Shown: positions 27,386 through 37,285 of the stretch, piece by piece
Layout of the letters: every line of letters begins with the position of its first letter
Numbering within the stretch: the first letter of the stretch is position 1
Source of the DNA: Diabrotica undecimpunctata
Taxonomy: Eukaryota > Arthropoda > Insecta > Coleoptera > Chrysomelidae
Reading direction: 5' to 3'
Length of the DNA stretch: 64,000 nt
Assembly (NCBI RefSeq): GCF_040954645.1
Contig: NC_092806.1
Span: 112,513,231 to 112,577,230 of the forward strand
Notes under the pieces: model-generated
Database searches by the model: none
What the model saw: only the letters and a program-made list of their open reading frames with translations
What the model was told of the DNA's origin: nothing
Position numbers and translations under genes: made by a program

Positions 27386-29515
27386 TTCTTCTTCTTCTAG
27401 TTATATGACCGTTATCGACCCTTTTATATCGTGTTGGCTACCATATTCGCTATCTTGACGGAATTGGTAGCAGCTCTACATAATGACGTAGTCGATTTTC
27501 CGTACCATTATCCTAAAATTTTCAGCCATGATGTTCTTCTTCTACAAGGACCACGTTTACTTTGGATCTTTCCTTGAATGATCAATGTAGGAGTTCATAT
27601 TTTTCAGGGTGTCTTATAATGGGATCAAAGTATTCCAACTTGCGTCTCTTTATTATATTGACCAGTTGTATTGTTTGGTTCATGTGTCTAAGGGCGTCCT
27701 CATTTCTAACTCTGTCTACCTAGCTTATTCGTAGTAGTCGTTTATATAACCAAATCTCAAAGGCTTCTAAGCGTTAAAGCATCGCCTCACTTACGGTCCA
27801 TACTTCCACTCCATACAGTAGCACTGGAAAAATATAGCAGTATGTCATTCGAACGCGAAGGTTAATGCTAAGATTGTGGCTGCAAAGTACGTTTCTCATT
27901 TTTACAAAAGTGGCTCGGGCTGTTCTATACGGCTTTTAATTTATACGGTGGATCTCAGCTGACATTGATAATACTGCAGAGATAAATGAGTTTCTCTACT
28001 CTGTCCAATATGGCACCTCCGCCTTTTATACCGTCATCCTGTATTGTTTACTTTGTATGTTTGTTTTTATTTTATTCATTAGATTTGAAGGTCTTCTCCG
28101 CAATTAACCAGCACTAATATCTAATATTATTTACGTTTACCATTAACAATAATACCTTCTGCTGTCTCCGTTAGGGGTTCCTTAAATATTTCTTTTGAAT
28201 ACTAGTTAAATAGTAAAGCCGATAGTATACAGCCTTGTCTCACTCCTCTTTTTATTTCATCCGACAGTTCTTGTTTAACTTTTGTTCTTGCCACTTGATG
28301 CCAGTATAGATTTGTAATTATTCGTAAATATTTATCGTCCAATCCAGCTGTTTTCAATACTTCTAGCATTTTGGTATGTCGGACCTTGTCAAAAGCTTTT
28401 TTAAGTCAAGTTACCCAAGCCACTCCTAAATCCGAATTTAGTATTAGTATTATCTTCTGTAATATCGTGTATATTCTGCTATGTATTACTCATGGGAAGA
28501 TCTTCAAAACGTGACTCATCTGACTTATTGTCCAATAATTACTGCATGTCGTTGCACGATGTTTCTTTGGTATTGTAACAAACGTCAACTTTAACTAATC
28601 AGTTAATAATATCCCACTGTTATAAATTCTATTAAAGAGACCACACAGTGCTTTAATTCCATTTTCTCCCAAAAACTTTAGTAATTCAATCAAATCAATC
28701 AATAATGCCCTTTTATTTCTCATTAAAAAAATACAATACAATATTCTCTTTTAGCGATATTTGTTCTCCTTAGCACATACCATCAGGAGGGTTGACAAAC
28801 AAATATTCTCTAATATACAAAAAATAACACTAACGCTCATTCTATCTAACAAGGTCATTAAAATTAATAAAAATAAATTAAGTAAATATTCATATCAATT
28901 TTATAGTAATAAACTAAATGTGTATATCTCAGTGGCACACCCAGAATTTTTCTTAGGGGGGAGTTTTGAAATTTTTTTATGCTACCTTCATTTTAAGTCC
29001 CTAAAATTTGGGTTTTAGTTTAATTTAAAGTACTAAAGATAGCAGTGCCAAAGATTCAGGTATCTATTATCCTGCCCACCAACTAAAACCACCCTCTCTT
29101 ACTTGTGCGCAGTTGACTGTCGCACGTACCATACTCCGAAAGTGGGGTGGCCACTGTAAGGCTGACGACATTTTATAGATGGACCTGTTATACCAATCGG
29201 TGTATAGTATTCTACTCTTTCATCTTCAGATAATTCAGAAACGTAGATTTTCCATTCTTTTAACTGTTCATTGATATCTAATATTCTGTGTTCGTTTTTG
29301 TCTTCTAAACTTTGGGATAGTTTTTTTTGTTATTCTGACGATCTCTTATAATTTCTTGTGCAGATTATGATTTTTTACTATAAAATTGTGCTTTTGCATG
29401 TCTTATCTTCTGCCTGACTATTGCCTGGATCCTCTTGTATTCGTTTTTATCTTTGTTTTTTAATTCTCTTCTTTGATCCATGAGTCTAAGTATTTTATCT
29501 GTCGCCCATTCTTGT
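27386..29515 (-). pseudogene. LINE remnant split by a 470-bp segment
   Basis: Linker part 29515-29190: EWATDKILRLMDQRRELKNK, RILDINEQLKEWKIYVSELS, ending in TPIGITGPSI. After a gap at 28693-29165, the RT part resumes as LLKFLGENGIKALCGLFNRI and STFVTIPKK-like sequence (28690-28560). It then passes through degraded RT sequence to CYIFPVLLYGVEVWT (27840), RLEAFEIWLYKRLLRIS and LEYFDPIIRHPEKYELLH (27620). The 3' tail is (AAG)n on the minus strand (27387-27399). There are frequent stops. About 25 codons between the two halves are missing. Confidence 0.65.
28693..29165. mobile_element. Unidentified insertion inside a LINE
   Basis: Fills the gap between two consecutive parts of one LINE reading. 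The left part is AT-rich. At 28931-28970 it holds GTGGCACACCCAGAATTTTT followed by a G run, a motif common in arthropod dispersed repeats as I remember them. No TIR or TSD could be fixed, so type is open. Confidence 0.4.
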
Positions 29516-29726
29516 TTTCTTCTTGTATTGCTTCTTCTTTTTCTTCTTCCTCTTTATAAGCAATTCTGCTTGTTCATTGGCGGATTAATACCTCTATGTA
29601 AGGTTGTCACTTCATCTTTCGCGAGGTCGTCCGATACTTCTTTTGCCAATTTGTGACTTATCTCTTGCAATTTTGACGGCACGGGTCTCCTCCATTCTGT
29701 TTATGTGGTTATTCCATTCCCTTTTT

Positions 29727-30244
29727 AGATCCACCTTCAATCGGATGGTGGCCTTCTTCAAGAGTCACAACCTCTCTCTTGATACAAAAGTAAGAATGCT
29801 GCGATGCTACTTCTTCTCTGTCCTTTTTTATGGTGTTGAATCGTGAACCTTGAACGAAGATATGTGCAGAAAACTGGAAGCATTTGAGATGTGGCTATAT
29901 CGGAGAATGCTTAAGATCCCGTGGACTGACCGAGTCACAAATGAGGAGGTCCTCAGAAGAATAAGTAAGAATCGAGAAGTACTGACCACCATCAAAGCTC
30001 GAAAGTTACGGTTCTTCGGACATATTATGCGAAATGAATCCAGATATACTCTCCTTCACGCTATCCTACAAGGAAAAATATTTGGAAAACGAGGTCCAGG
30101 AAGAAGAAGAACATCTTGGTTAAAAAACCTCAGAATCTGGTTCAATACAACATCTGTGCAGCTTTTCCGCGCTGCTGCAGATAAGATAAAGATTGCCATG
30201 GTGATCGGCAACATGCATAACGGATAGGCACATCAAGAAGAAGA
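29727..30244 (+). mobile_element. 5'-truncated LINE inserted antisense, 11-bp TSD
   Basis: Bounded by ATTCCCTTTTT at 29716-29726 and 30245-30255. Encodes RMLRCYFFSVLFYGVES, a stop, TLNEDMCRKLEAFEMWLYRR, RFFGHIMRNESRYTLLHAIL, GKRGPGRRRTSWLKNLRIWF and KIAMVIGNMHNG, with a stop at 30225-30227 and an AAG tail at 30230-30244. Only the region after the reverse transcriptase is present. It is well preserved (one stop at 29847-29849), so it is younger than its host. Confidence 0.9.
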
Positions 30245-30978
30245 ATTCCCTTTTTCTATTTTGTGTCCAGTCATTTATACACTGTACGTTACATTTTCTT
30301 CTAATGCCTTCACTTCTCTTTCGATCTCTCAGCGTATTTCCTGTAAATCTTCTCAGTACTCTCATCTCTGCCGTTTGCAGTAACCTTTGCTTTGTGGCTA
30401 CGTCGGGTCTTGTTTCTGAGGCATATGTCGTTGTTGGTCTTGCACTGGCTTTATAAATTCTTGACTTCATTTCAGTGTTAATGTGTCTGTTCCGCCATAA
30501 AGTGTTATTAAGGCATCCTGCCAGTTTATTTGCTTTTTGTACTTGATCTCTTACTTCTTTGTAAAGGTCTCCATAGCTGGACAGAGTAATTTCCAGGTAT
30601 TTTATTTTCATTACTTGTTCAATACTGATGCCATCAATTTCTATTTTACAACTGGTTGGTTCTTTGCTAACAACTATTGTTTTAGTTTTCTGAAATGAAA
30701 TTGTCATATTAAATTCTTTTACTCTTATGTTAAATGTGTGGATCAGTCTTTGGAGACTATCTTCATCTTGGGCTATCAATTTTGCGTCGTCTGCATAACA
30801 GAGTATCTTTATTTTTTTGTATCATCTTTCTTTGTTAACGCTTTTAATGATTTCATCCATGATTAAATTGAAGAGCATTGGGCTCAATGAATCCCCTTGT
30901 CTTATTCCGTTGCCTATTTCTATAGGTTGTGTAAGTTGTCCATCTATTCTGACTTCTATTTTGTTGTTTTGGTAGATG

Positions 30979-31123
30979 TGGACAAATTCGAATATAATTA
31001 TAAATTCGAATTGTTTCTAAATTCCCTTTGTCCGATTCTTCTCCATCGACGATGATAAATTGACAGCTACTGAATGATTACACTCGAGTTGTTGTTTATG
31101 TAAAAATTTATAATATATTGCGT
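30979..31123 (-). repeat. Left (3') LTR, partial
   Basis: Matches 32605-32778 of the right LTR at roughly 85-90% by eye. It lacks about 30 bp present there (around 32691-32720), a stretch that includes a minus-strand AATAAA polyadenylation-type signal. The remaining U3 part is not recognisable, so this LTR is truncated or recombined. Confidence 0.75.
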
Positions 31124-31177
31124 CCCAAACTAGCCCCGAAGCTATATTTATAATCTCACAAAAAATGCTACAATTCA

Positions 31178-32555
31178 TCAAATAAGTGTATTGCCCTCTG
31201 CATAGAACAAAATCTTTGACTTTTGAAAGCTAGTAAATATAATTTGAACCGAGGAAATGATTACAGTCCTCAATAAAATATTTGGCAATAGTTTGCAGGC
31301 ATTTTGGCTCTCTTGACATTCCGAAGATATCTGACTACATTGCACATAATGACAATCAACATAACAATGAATATAGTCACTAGTCCTATAGTGAAATGAG
31401 GAATCCACTGATGGTTGGCAATCGTTTTCCACGTGTGTTAGGACATGTCTTCTCTAACTGCTCTGCCTCAAGTACTATATTTAGCAACTCACCTCCCTGA
31501 ATGTCTATATTATGTCGGGGAATGTTGATCTGTTTTATTGTTGACTTCTGCATAAGCTCGTCAATGGGGCTGACGGGAATCTATAAGTAACTTCCAATTG
31601 CTGTTTGAAATCCATTACTGAATGTGAGCAATGTTATGTTCCGGGTCAGAGCAACGGATTTTGGTGACAGCTCTATAAACTCGTTTGATTTATCTTATGT
31701 TCAGATCGAGAACCATCGCACATTATAGCTAAATTTATAGCGTATGGTGGAATGATTAGCCATAGGTTCAGTGTGCTCATTTTCAGCCAACTGGCTTCCT
31801 TTATCATGTACTCGACTATATTGCAGGTGGTGTTGGGAGTTTTATCATATGCATTGAACATGCCAATTCTCCTTTGTTTAATTCTGCACACCTTTATTTA
31901 TCTTCATATGTCACTTCAAAATAGTGTAAATTATTATAATCTATCGCAAGTAGATTCATTGGGACTAACAACGAGCGAAAAACGCCACTTGTCGCCAATA
32001 ACGAAAGAGCTGTGGCTCTCAATAGGTTGTATCTAGTATTGTCAATTTTTAGGAAATAGCCAATAATGGCGATGTCTCTTTCTTCATTTTGTACAACCGT
32101 ATCTATTATTGGCTGCCTTATTATATTTACTATTTGTGGAAGGAACTTTGTAGCATTCAAGATAATTGACTCTATTTGGCCGGGTTTTATAATATCTATG
32201 AAGTGTCCATGATTCTTGTTTTCATATTCCATTGCACGGTCATAGACCGCTTCCATTTTCAGTCGTATGTACTCTTTTTCTAATGTGTCAGCTCTATATA
32301 TTTCCTTGATTCCTTTTATCAGTGCTTCTCGGAACCTATTTAAATGTCCATTTATTGTTTCTTCTGTAGAATTAATCGAAGCTACCATTTGTAACATCAT
32401 ATTCGTCTGATGTTTTGAATTTTTTATTATTTCCTTCTAATTTTCGTTCAAGGAATCGATGTCTCTATAAACTTCATCATTTACTCCAAATAATGATGTG
32501 AGGACTTTTCCTAGAAGTGCCCTTTTCGGCCTTCTTTTAACTTCCGAATCCAATG
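31178..32555 (-). pseudogene. env: Errantivirus-type env remnant (F-protein-like)
   Basis: Broken minus-strand frames (32400-31894 open for 168 codons; 31891-31673; 31432-31178) follow a basic RxKR-like cleavage motif (complement of about 32522-32536) and a Leu/Gly/Phe stretch like a fusion peptide. This is the order seen in Metaviridae/errantivirus envelope proteins related to baculovirus F. The surface-subunit half before the cleavage site is missing and several stops are present, so it cannot encode a working envelope. It abuts the tRNA-Tyr segment directly. Confidence 0.55.
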
Positions 32556-32565
32556 TTCGACTGTA

Positions 32566-32603
32566 TCCATAGGTCGCTGGTTCATATCCGGCTCGAAGGA
32601 CCA
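32566..32603 (+). other. 3' half of tRNA-Tyr in place of an 18-nt primer-binding site
   Basis: Reads as anticodon-stem 3' side TCCAT, variable loop AGGTC, TPsiC stem GCTGG/CCGGC around TTCATAT, acceptor 3' strand TCGAAGG, A and CCA. The last 18 nt (32586-32603) are a normal PBS complement. The match continues 20 nt further, to the anticodon loop; CTGTA just before (32561-32565) holds GTA, with positions 37-38 missing. The single departure from the expected sequence is T at 32585, exactly position 58, universally A (m1A) in tRNA. Confidence 0.8.
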
Positions 32604-32604
32604 A

Positions 32605-32869
32605 TGGACAAATTCGAATTTAATTATAAATTCGAATTGTTTCTAAATTCCCTTTGCCCGGTTCTTCTCGATCGACGATGATAAAATTGAAGTCGTGGAA
32701 AAAAATATAATTTTATTAACAGCTACTGAATGATTACACTCTAGTTGTTCTTGAGGTAAAAATTTATAATAGACTGCGATCGATATGTTTCACTATTAAA
32801 CACGGTGACATTCAGAAAATTAAGATTAATGTGGGATTACAAATTAATGGACTAATTTGTGATTAAACA
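32605..32869 (-). repeat. Right (5') LTR, 265 bp
   Basis: Starts 1 bp beyond the CCA of the tRNA segment and ends with the complement of TGTTTAATC at 32861-32869. The AGATG duplication follows. On the minus strand it contains TTAATAAAATTAT, a possible polyadenylation signal. Confidence 0.8.
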
Positions 32870-33710
32870 AGATGTTTTTGAGAGTTTTTATAATATTTAG
32901 GGAAACTTTTCTATTATACAGAAGATGGATTACATCTTTGAGTCTTACTTTGTCAAACGCTTTCTTTAGGTCAATCAGACACAGAAATCCTGGTCTATTA
33001 TACTCTAGTGATTTCTATTTCTCTGTAATTTGCTTTATAACGAATATTTCGTCTTTACACTATCTTCCACTTCGAAAACCCTGTTGTTCATCTGCTAAAC
33101 TTATCCTCTGATTTATTAGCTATTGTAAAATTTTAGTTGTAAGTTTTAGGGTAGTATTTAACAAGTTTATGTAGTTTTATGGCTCTTTTTATCTCCTTTT
33201 TTGAATAGTAGAATTAGTTCGCTCGTTCTCCATTCTTCCGGTATTTTATTGGGTTTTATAATTTTATTAATTAATGTTGTTAACTGTTCTGTCATTGCTG
33301 CTCCACAATATTTTACTAAATCTTGTTTTTACTGCACTTAATTTTGTTTCTTGAACGGTCTTTAATATATCTTTAATTCTCGTTCAGTTTTCCTCAGTAC
33401 TTTTATCTTTGCTTGATGTCTACTTTATTTTTTGTTCTAATACACTGGTAATTTCTTGTTGTACATTATCATTTGAATCTTTATTTGCCAATTTGCTTTA
33501 ATTCGCCCTAACTTATTTTATAATATTGTCTATTTTTCTCAAACTTCTTTTAAATTTTTGTTTATCCAGTCATTTCTTTCTTTTTCTTGTGGAGTTGCAT
33601 TGATCTCGCTTTTTCATCATTTTTCCTGTTTGGCTTTGATGGGTTCAACTATGTGATTCTGGTATGGTTTTTGTTACTCTTAATATTTGAAAATATTGGT
33701 AATACCAGTA

Positions 33711-34379
33711 TTTGTTTTTCTTGTTCATAATTAGTCGATCAAAATCAACGCAACACTAAAATTTTTGAATCATTAGGATGTGACGATATCTTTTCATGCA
33801 CTAGTTTTTCAGTTATATTTTGTTACGTCTCTGATAGTTGAATCCAGCAATAAATTTGCAAAACTTAATTACTTAAATTTAACAATATCTGTTTAACCTA
33901 TATTTCAACATTTTTGAATGAGACAAATTATGATAATTTTTGTAACTGGTGGCATCAAAAAAGAGAAATTTAGAGGAGAAGGAATTAATATAGGTATTAA
34001 CACTCCAAGACGAGTGATAATCGATGTTTAAGGACGCGTTTACGTAAACAGACTTTGGTTGCCACGTTTAATTAAACTAAATTCACCGCCAAAGTCGTAT
34101 AATCTAACGTAAATGCAAACTTATATTGGCAATTACTTAGGAAGAAACCATTCCTGCTTGAGTAGAATAGTTAGTCGATTTAACGAAACATTGTTGACGA
34201 ATTTAACAAAGCTTGTTACTCATATCTTGACTTGAAACTTTATAAACGTCACATTTTTGTTATTTTTGTTTAAACAAATATTTTTTTTCTATTTTAGTTG
34301 ATTTTAAATGTTGTTTTTTTTTCTGTTTTCTTTTATTATTTTTCGTCTAAAAATAGTTGGCGCTTAACTTTTTATCAAC
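33711..34379. other. No gene recognised
   Basis: AT-rich flank beyond the nested LINE; no frame or repeat could be named. Confidence 0.4.
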
Positions 34380-34870
34380 TAAATATTAGGTCTACTCATT
34401 ATTCTTCAATTGCAATTTTCATGTATTTTAGTTCTATTTCCATTTACTCTTCTAAACCTAATTCCATCTTTCATTCTACTAGTATATATCAGACTATCCG
34501 TTGTAGGTCCTCCATATCTGCTACAAAAGTCGTATCGTAAGTACATTGTACATTATTTACAGATATTTCATTTACAAAATCTTTTTCATTCTGCTGAGCA
34601 AGATGAAAACTATTTTTTACATATTATGTACTAAATAACAGTAGACAGAAAATACAGTCCTGTCTCATGCCTTCAATTATTTCCATTTGATCTCTTTAGA
34701 GACATTTGGCTCTATCATATTCACATATTAGTAAGTTCAAGAAAATTGTGTCCATCAAGACATTCAAGTAATTCACAAGTTACAACTTATTTTTCCTCGA
34801 CTCTTAGGTTGATAGACTATATTTGTGAATATACGTCTTACGTCTGTCTTTTATAATTTTGCCTGTTCTT
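34380..34870 (-). pseudogene. LINE reverse-transcriptase fragment
   Basis: Minus-strand translation reads EGMRQDCIFCLLLFST (about 34660, where LINEs have GVRQGCxLSPLLFN) and then YDTTFVADMEDLQRIV (about 34520, matching xYADDTVxxADxxEDLQxLV with the first Asp and Ala displaced). The catalytic box is damaged. It is a short, dead fragment. Confidence 0.5.
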
Positions 34871-34983
34871 TACTTCTGATATACCTATTTTTAGATTGAA
34901 AAATTTAAAAGTATATATTGCCTCGTTACGCCATTCCTGACTGATTTTACGTGAATCGATTTCGAAGATCTTTTTTATAAGCA

Positions 34984-35103
34984 GAAAGACGTTTGAGATT
35001 TAATTTCAATACAGGGCCACTGCCATCCACTTTAACATTTTTCGACATTTTTAGATATCCTCAGAATGCAGAAGCTCATTGAAATTAAATCTCAAACGTC
35101 TTT
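34984..35103. repeat. Inverted repeat, 28-bp arms
   Basis: AGAAAGACGTTTGAGATTTA near 34984 and its inverse complement near 35084-35103 flank a 60-70-bp spacer. The right arm is also the start of a longer direct repeat (35076-35330 and 35478-35672). Confidence 0.8.
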
Positions 35104-35672
35104 CTACTTTGTTTATATACTCATGTTTGGAGTATTAGAAACTAATTCACGAAGGATATTTGCCGTGGTGGACGACAGGTCGTGGAATACAAATTATAGG
35201 TTTTCCTTGTCGATAAATTCAACAATCTTTCTGCTTTATATATTGTAAAAAGCTCAGTAGACAAATATTTGAATTTTAGGTTCGCCAAGTAAAAAATCTT
35301 TGGATTTCTACTAATTCTGTTATTAGATGGCGTTGTAACGTCCGATATAATTAAATTATAATTATACTTTTATGACGAGAAGGATTTCCTTTTAATCTTG
35401 TGCTTCTACTTATGTGGCTCTGAGGAGATCAGAAGAAGGACGAAATACGTATAAGCGGATGGTAGTGGTCCTGCATTGGAATTAAATCTTAAACGTCTTT
35501 CTGCTTGGTTTATTTAGTCTGAGTATTAGAAACTAATTTACGAAGGATATTTGCTGTGGTAGATGACAGGTTTTGAAATGCAAAATATTGTAAAAAGCGC
35601 AGTAGACAAATATTTGAATTTTAGTTTCACCAAGTAAGAAATCTTAGGATTTCTACTAATTTTGTTTTTCCG
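35076..35672. repeat. Two direct copies of a roughly 200-250-bp dispersed repeat
   Basis: 35076-35330 and 35478-35672 share the segment from the CAAACGTCTTTCT arm through GAGTATTAGAAACTAATT, GAAGGATATTTGC, GTAGACAAATATTTGAATTT and GGATTTCTACTAATT. The second copy has a deletion of about 50 bp in the middle. It is non-coding; with the inverted arm at 34984 it suggests a foldback-type element, partly duplicated. Confidence 0.8.
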
Positions 35673-35699
35673 TCATATTCATCCGTCATTTTCCATCAA

Positions 35700-35906
35700 T
35701 TACTTAAGATACGCAGGCTATACTGTGGTACTGGCTAAATCGGAAAAACATCTTCAGACACTATAATGAATGACTAGCCGGAATCAATTGCCAGATCTAG
35801 ATCGAGAGATAAACTCTTCAAAAACCAAAACTCTACATTTTAACCAAAACAGCGCGAAAATAGTTATCGAAGAAACTAACATGCACACGTTCAAAGCTAC
35901 ATATAT
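35700..35906 (+). pseudogene. Short LINE RT fragment
   Basis: Reads INYLRYAGYTVVLAKSEKHL, a stop, and after a gap SKTKTLHFNQNSAKIVIEE. The catalytic box is YAGY instead of YADD, so the second and third residues of the triad are lost. It is cut at its right edge by the tail of the antisense LINE 35907-37285. Confidence 0.6.
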
Positions 35907-37285
35907 CTTCTTCTTCTTCTTATGGCGCCGTCGCCTTTTAAAGGTTGGCGATACAAATGGCAATTGTAGTTTTGGAAACTGCTGCGCGAAAGGTTTCTGC
36001 GGATGAGCGGTCGAACCATCTCCTCAGGTCTTTCAGCCACGAGTTCTGGCCTCTTCCTACTGATTTTTTGCCCTGTACTTTTTCTTCCAGTATAACTTGA
36101 AGTAATTCATATCTTTCGCCTCTCAACACATGACCCAAGTATTGCATTTTCCTCTTTTTGTTTACACATGCAACGAAGTACCTCAACATTAGTAACTCTT
36201 TGTACCCATGGAATTCTCAACATTCGTCTGTATAACATCTCAAAGGCATCTATTCTTTTTTCTATTTCAGAGTCCATTGTCCAACTTTCACAGCCATACA
36301 GTAAGACAGAAAAAACGTACCATCTGATCATTCGTATTCTAAGCTGTAGACTAAGGTCTGATCTTGTAAAAAATGTTTTCATGCTCATGAATTTTGTCCT
36401 TGCTTGTTCGATTCTTTATAGGATATCTTTTTTTGGATTACACTGACTATTGATATTTGCTTCCAAATATTTTATGGAATTTGCCCGTTCTATTATTTGA
36501 CCCTTGGCATACACCTGTATGTTTATTGGTGTCTTTGAAGATACTAAAGTTTTAGTTTTGGAAACGTTTAGATGTAAATCGAACATTTCGCTGTGGTGAA
36601 CTACCGCATTTATTATGTGTATTATATTTTGTAGTTCTTGTGCGTTGCTTGCTATTAAGACGGTATAATCAGCATATCTGATGTTGTCTATGCTGATTCC
36701 GTTAATCTTAATTTCGCCTTGGATCTCGTCTAATGCTTCTCTGAATATGAACTCCGAATACAAATTAAACAGTAGCGGTGATAAGACGCAACCCTGTCTC
36801 ACTCCTCGTCGGATTTGTATGTCTTCGGATGTTGTGTGATCTATTTCAATTGTTGCCGTTTGATGCCAGTATAGTTCTGTGATAAGTCTTGTTTGTCAAC
36901 TCCAGTTGTTCTTAGAACTTCGATCATCTTTTGATGGTTAACGCAGTCAAATGCTTTTCGATAGTCAATAAAACATGCATATCCATCTACATTCATGTCT
37001 CTGCATCGTTGCGTTAACACATTTAAAGCAAAAAGAGCCTCTCGTGTTCCCAATCCGTTTCGAAATCCGAATTGAGTGTCACTCATCTGGAACTCGCACT
37101 TCTTGTAAATTCGTGTATGGATGATTCTGAGAAAAGTTTTAAGCACATAAGACATCAAGCTTAATATTCGATAATCATCGCATTGTGAGGAATTCGATTT
37201 TTTTGGTAATGCTACGAATGTTGAATTTAGCCAGTCTGTTGGTATTTTACCTCTGTCATATATCTTATTGAATAGTGCTGTTATT
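35907..37285 (-). mobile_element. 5'-truncated LINE with mutated catalytic box
   Basis: Frames 37158-36841, 36802-36416, 36388-36107 and 36189-35938 together give QFGFRNGLGTREALFALNVL, GYACFIDYRKAFDCVNHQKM, RQGCVLSPLLFNLYSEFIFR, IRYADYTVLIASNAQELQNI, RMIRWYVFSVLLYGCESWTM, MQYLGHVLRGERYELLQVIL and SWLKDLRRWFDRSSAETFR. The second catalytic Asp is Tyr (YADY), so it is dead even without its frameshifts. The 3' (AAG)n tail is the complement of 35908-35921. The body is well preserved. Confidence 0.88.

Larger units (their letters stand above)
30979..32869 (-). mobile_element. LTR-bounded env-only retroelement (errantivirus-like), 5-bp TSD
   Basis: Both ends are TG...CA. Host duplication AGATG lies at 30974-30978 and 32870-32874, and the host LINE frame joins across. 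The right (5') LTR is 32605-32869; the left (3') LTR keeps only the part homologous to 32605-32778. The interior (31124-32604) holds only env-like sequence; gag and pol are absent. At the place of the primer-binding site stands a 38-nt match to the 3' half of tRNA-Tyr (32566-32603). An old endogenous, non-functional copy. Confidence 0.75.
29516..33710 (-). mobile_element. Host LINE of a nested insertion cluster
   Basis: Minus-strand reading: linker about 33700-33400, SLADEQQGFRSGR (33080), FLCLIDLKKAFDKVRLKDVI (32950), VSLNIIKTLKNI (32890), then the LTR element. It resumes as IYQNNKIEVRIDGQLTQPIE (30970-30910), GIRQGDSLSPMLFNLIMDEI, CYADDAKLIAQDEDSLQRL (30800-30750), a 219-codon frame to RKRE (30260), then the inserted + LINE. 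It resumes as WNNHINRMEETRAVKIARD and IGKRSIGRPRER (29670-29720). The tail is AAG-rich (29516-29560). Removing both insertions and one TSD copy each restores continuity at both junctions. Clade is not certain. Confidence 0.8.

Noticed and set aside
30120..30240. C-terminal extension of the minus LINE frame into HVADHHGN-like residues
   Set aside because: That part is the antisense of the inserted LINE's 3' end, not a real continuation of the host protein.
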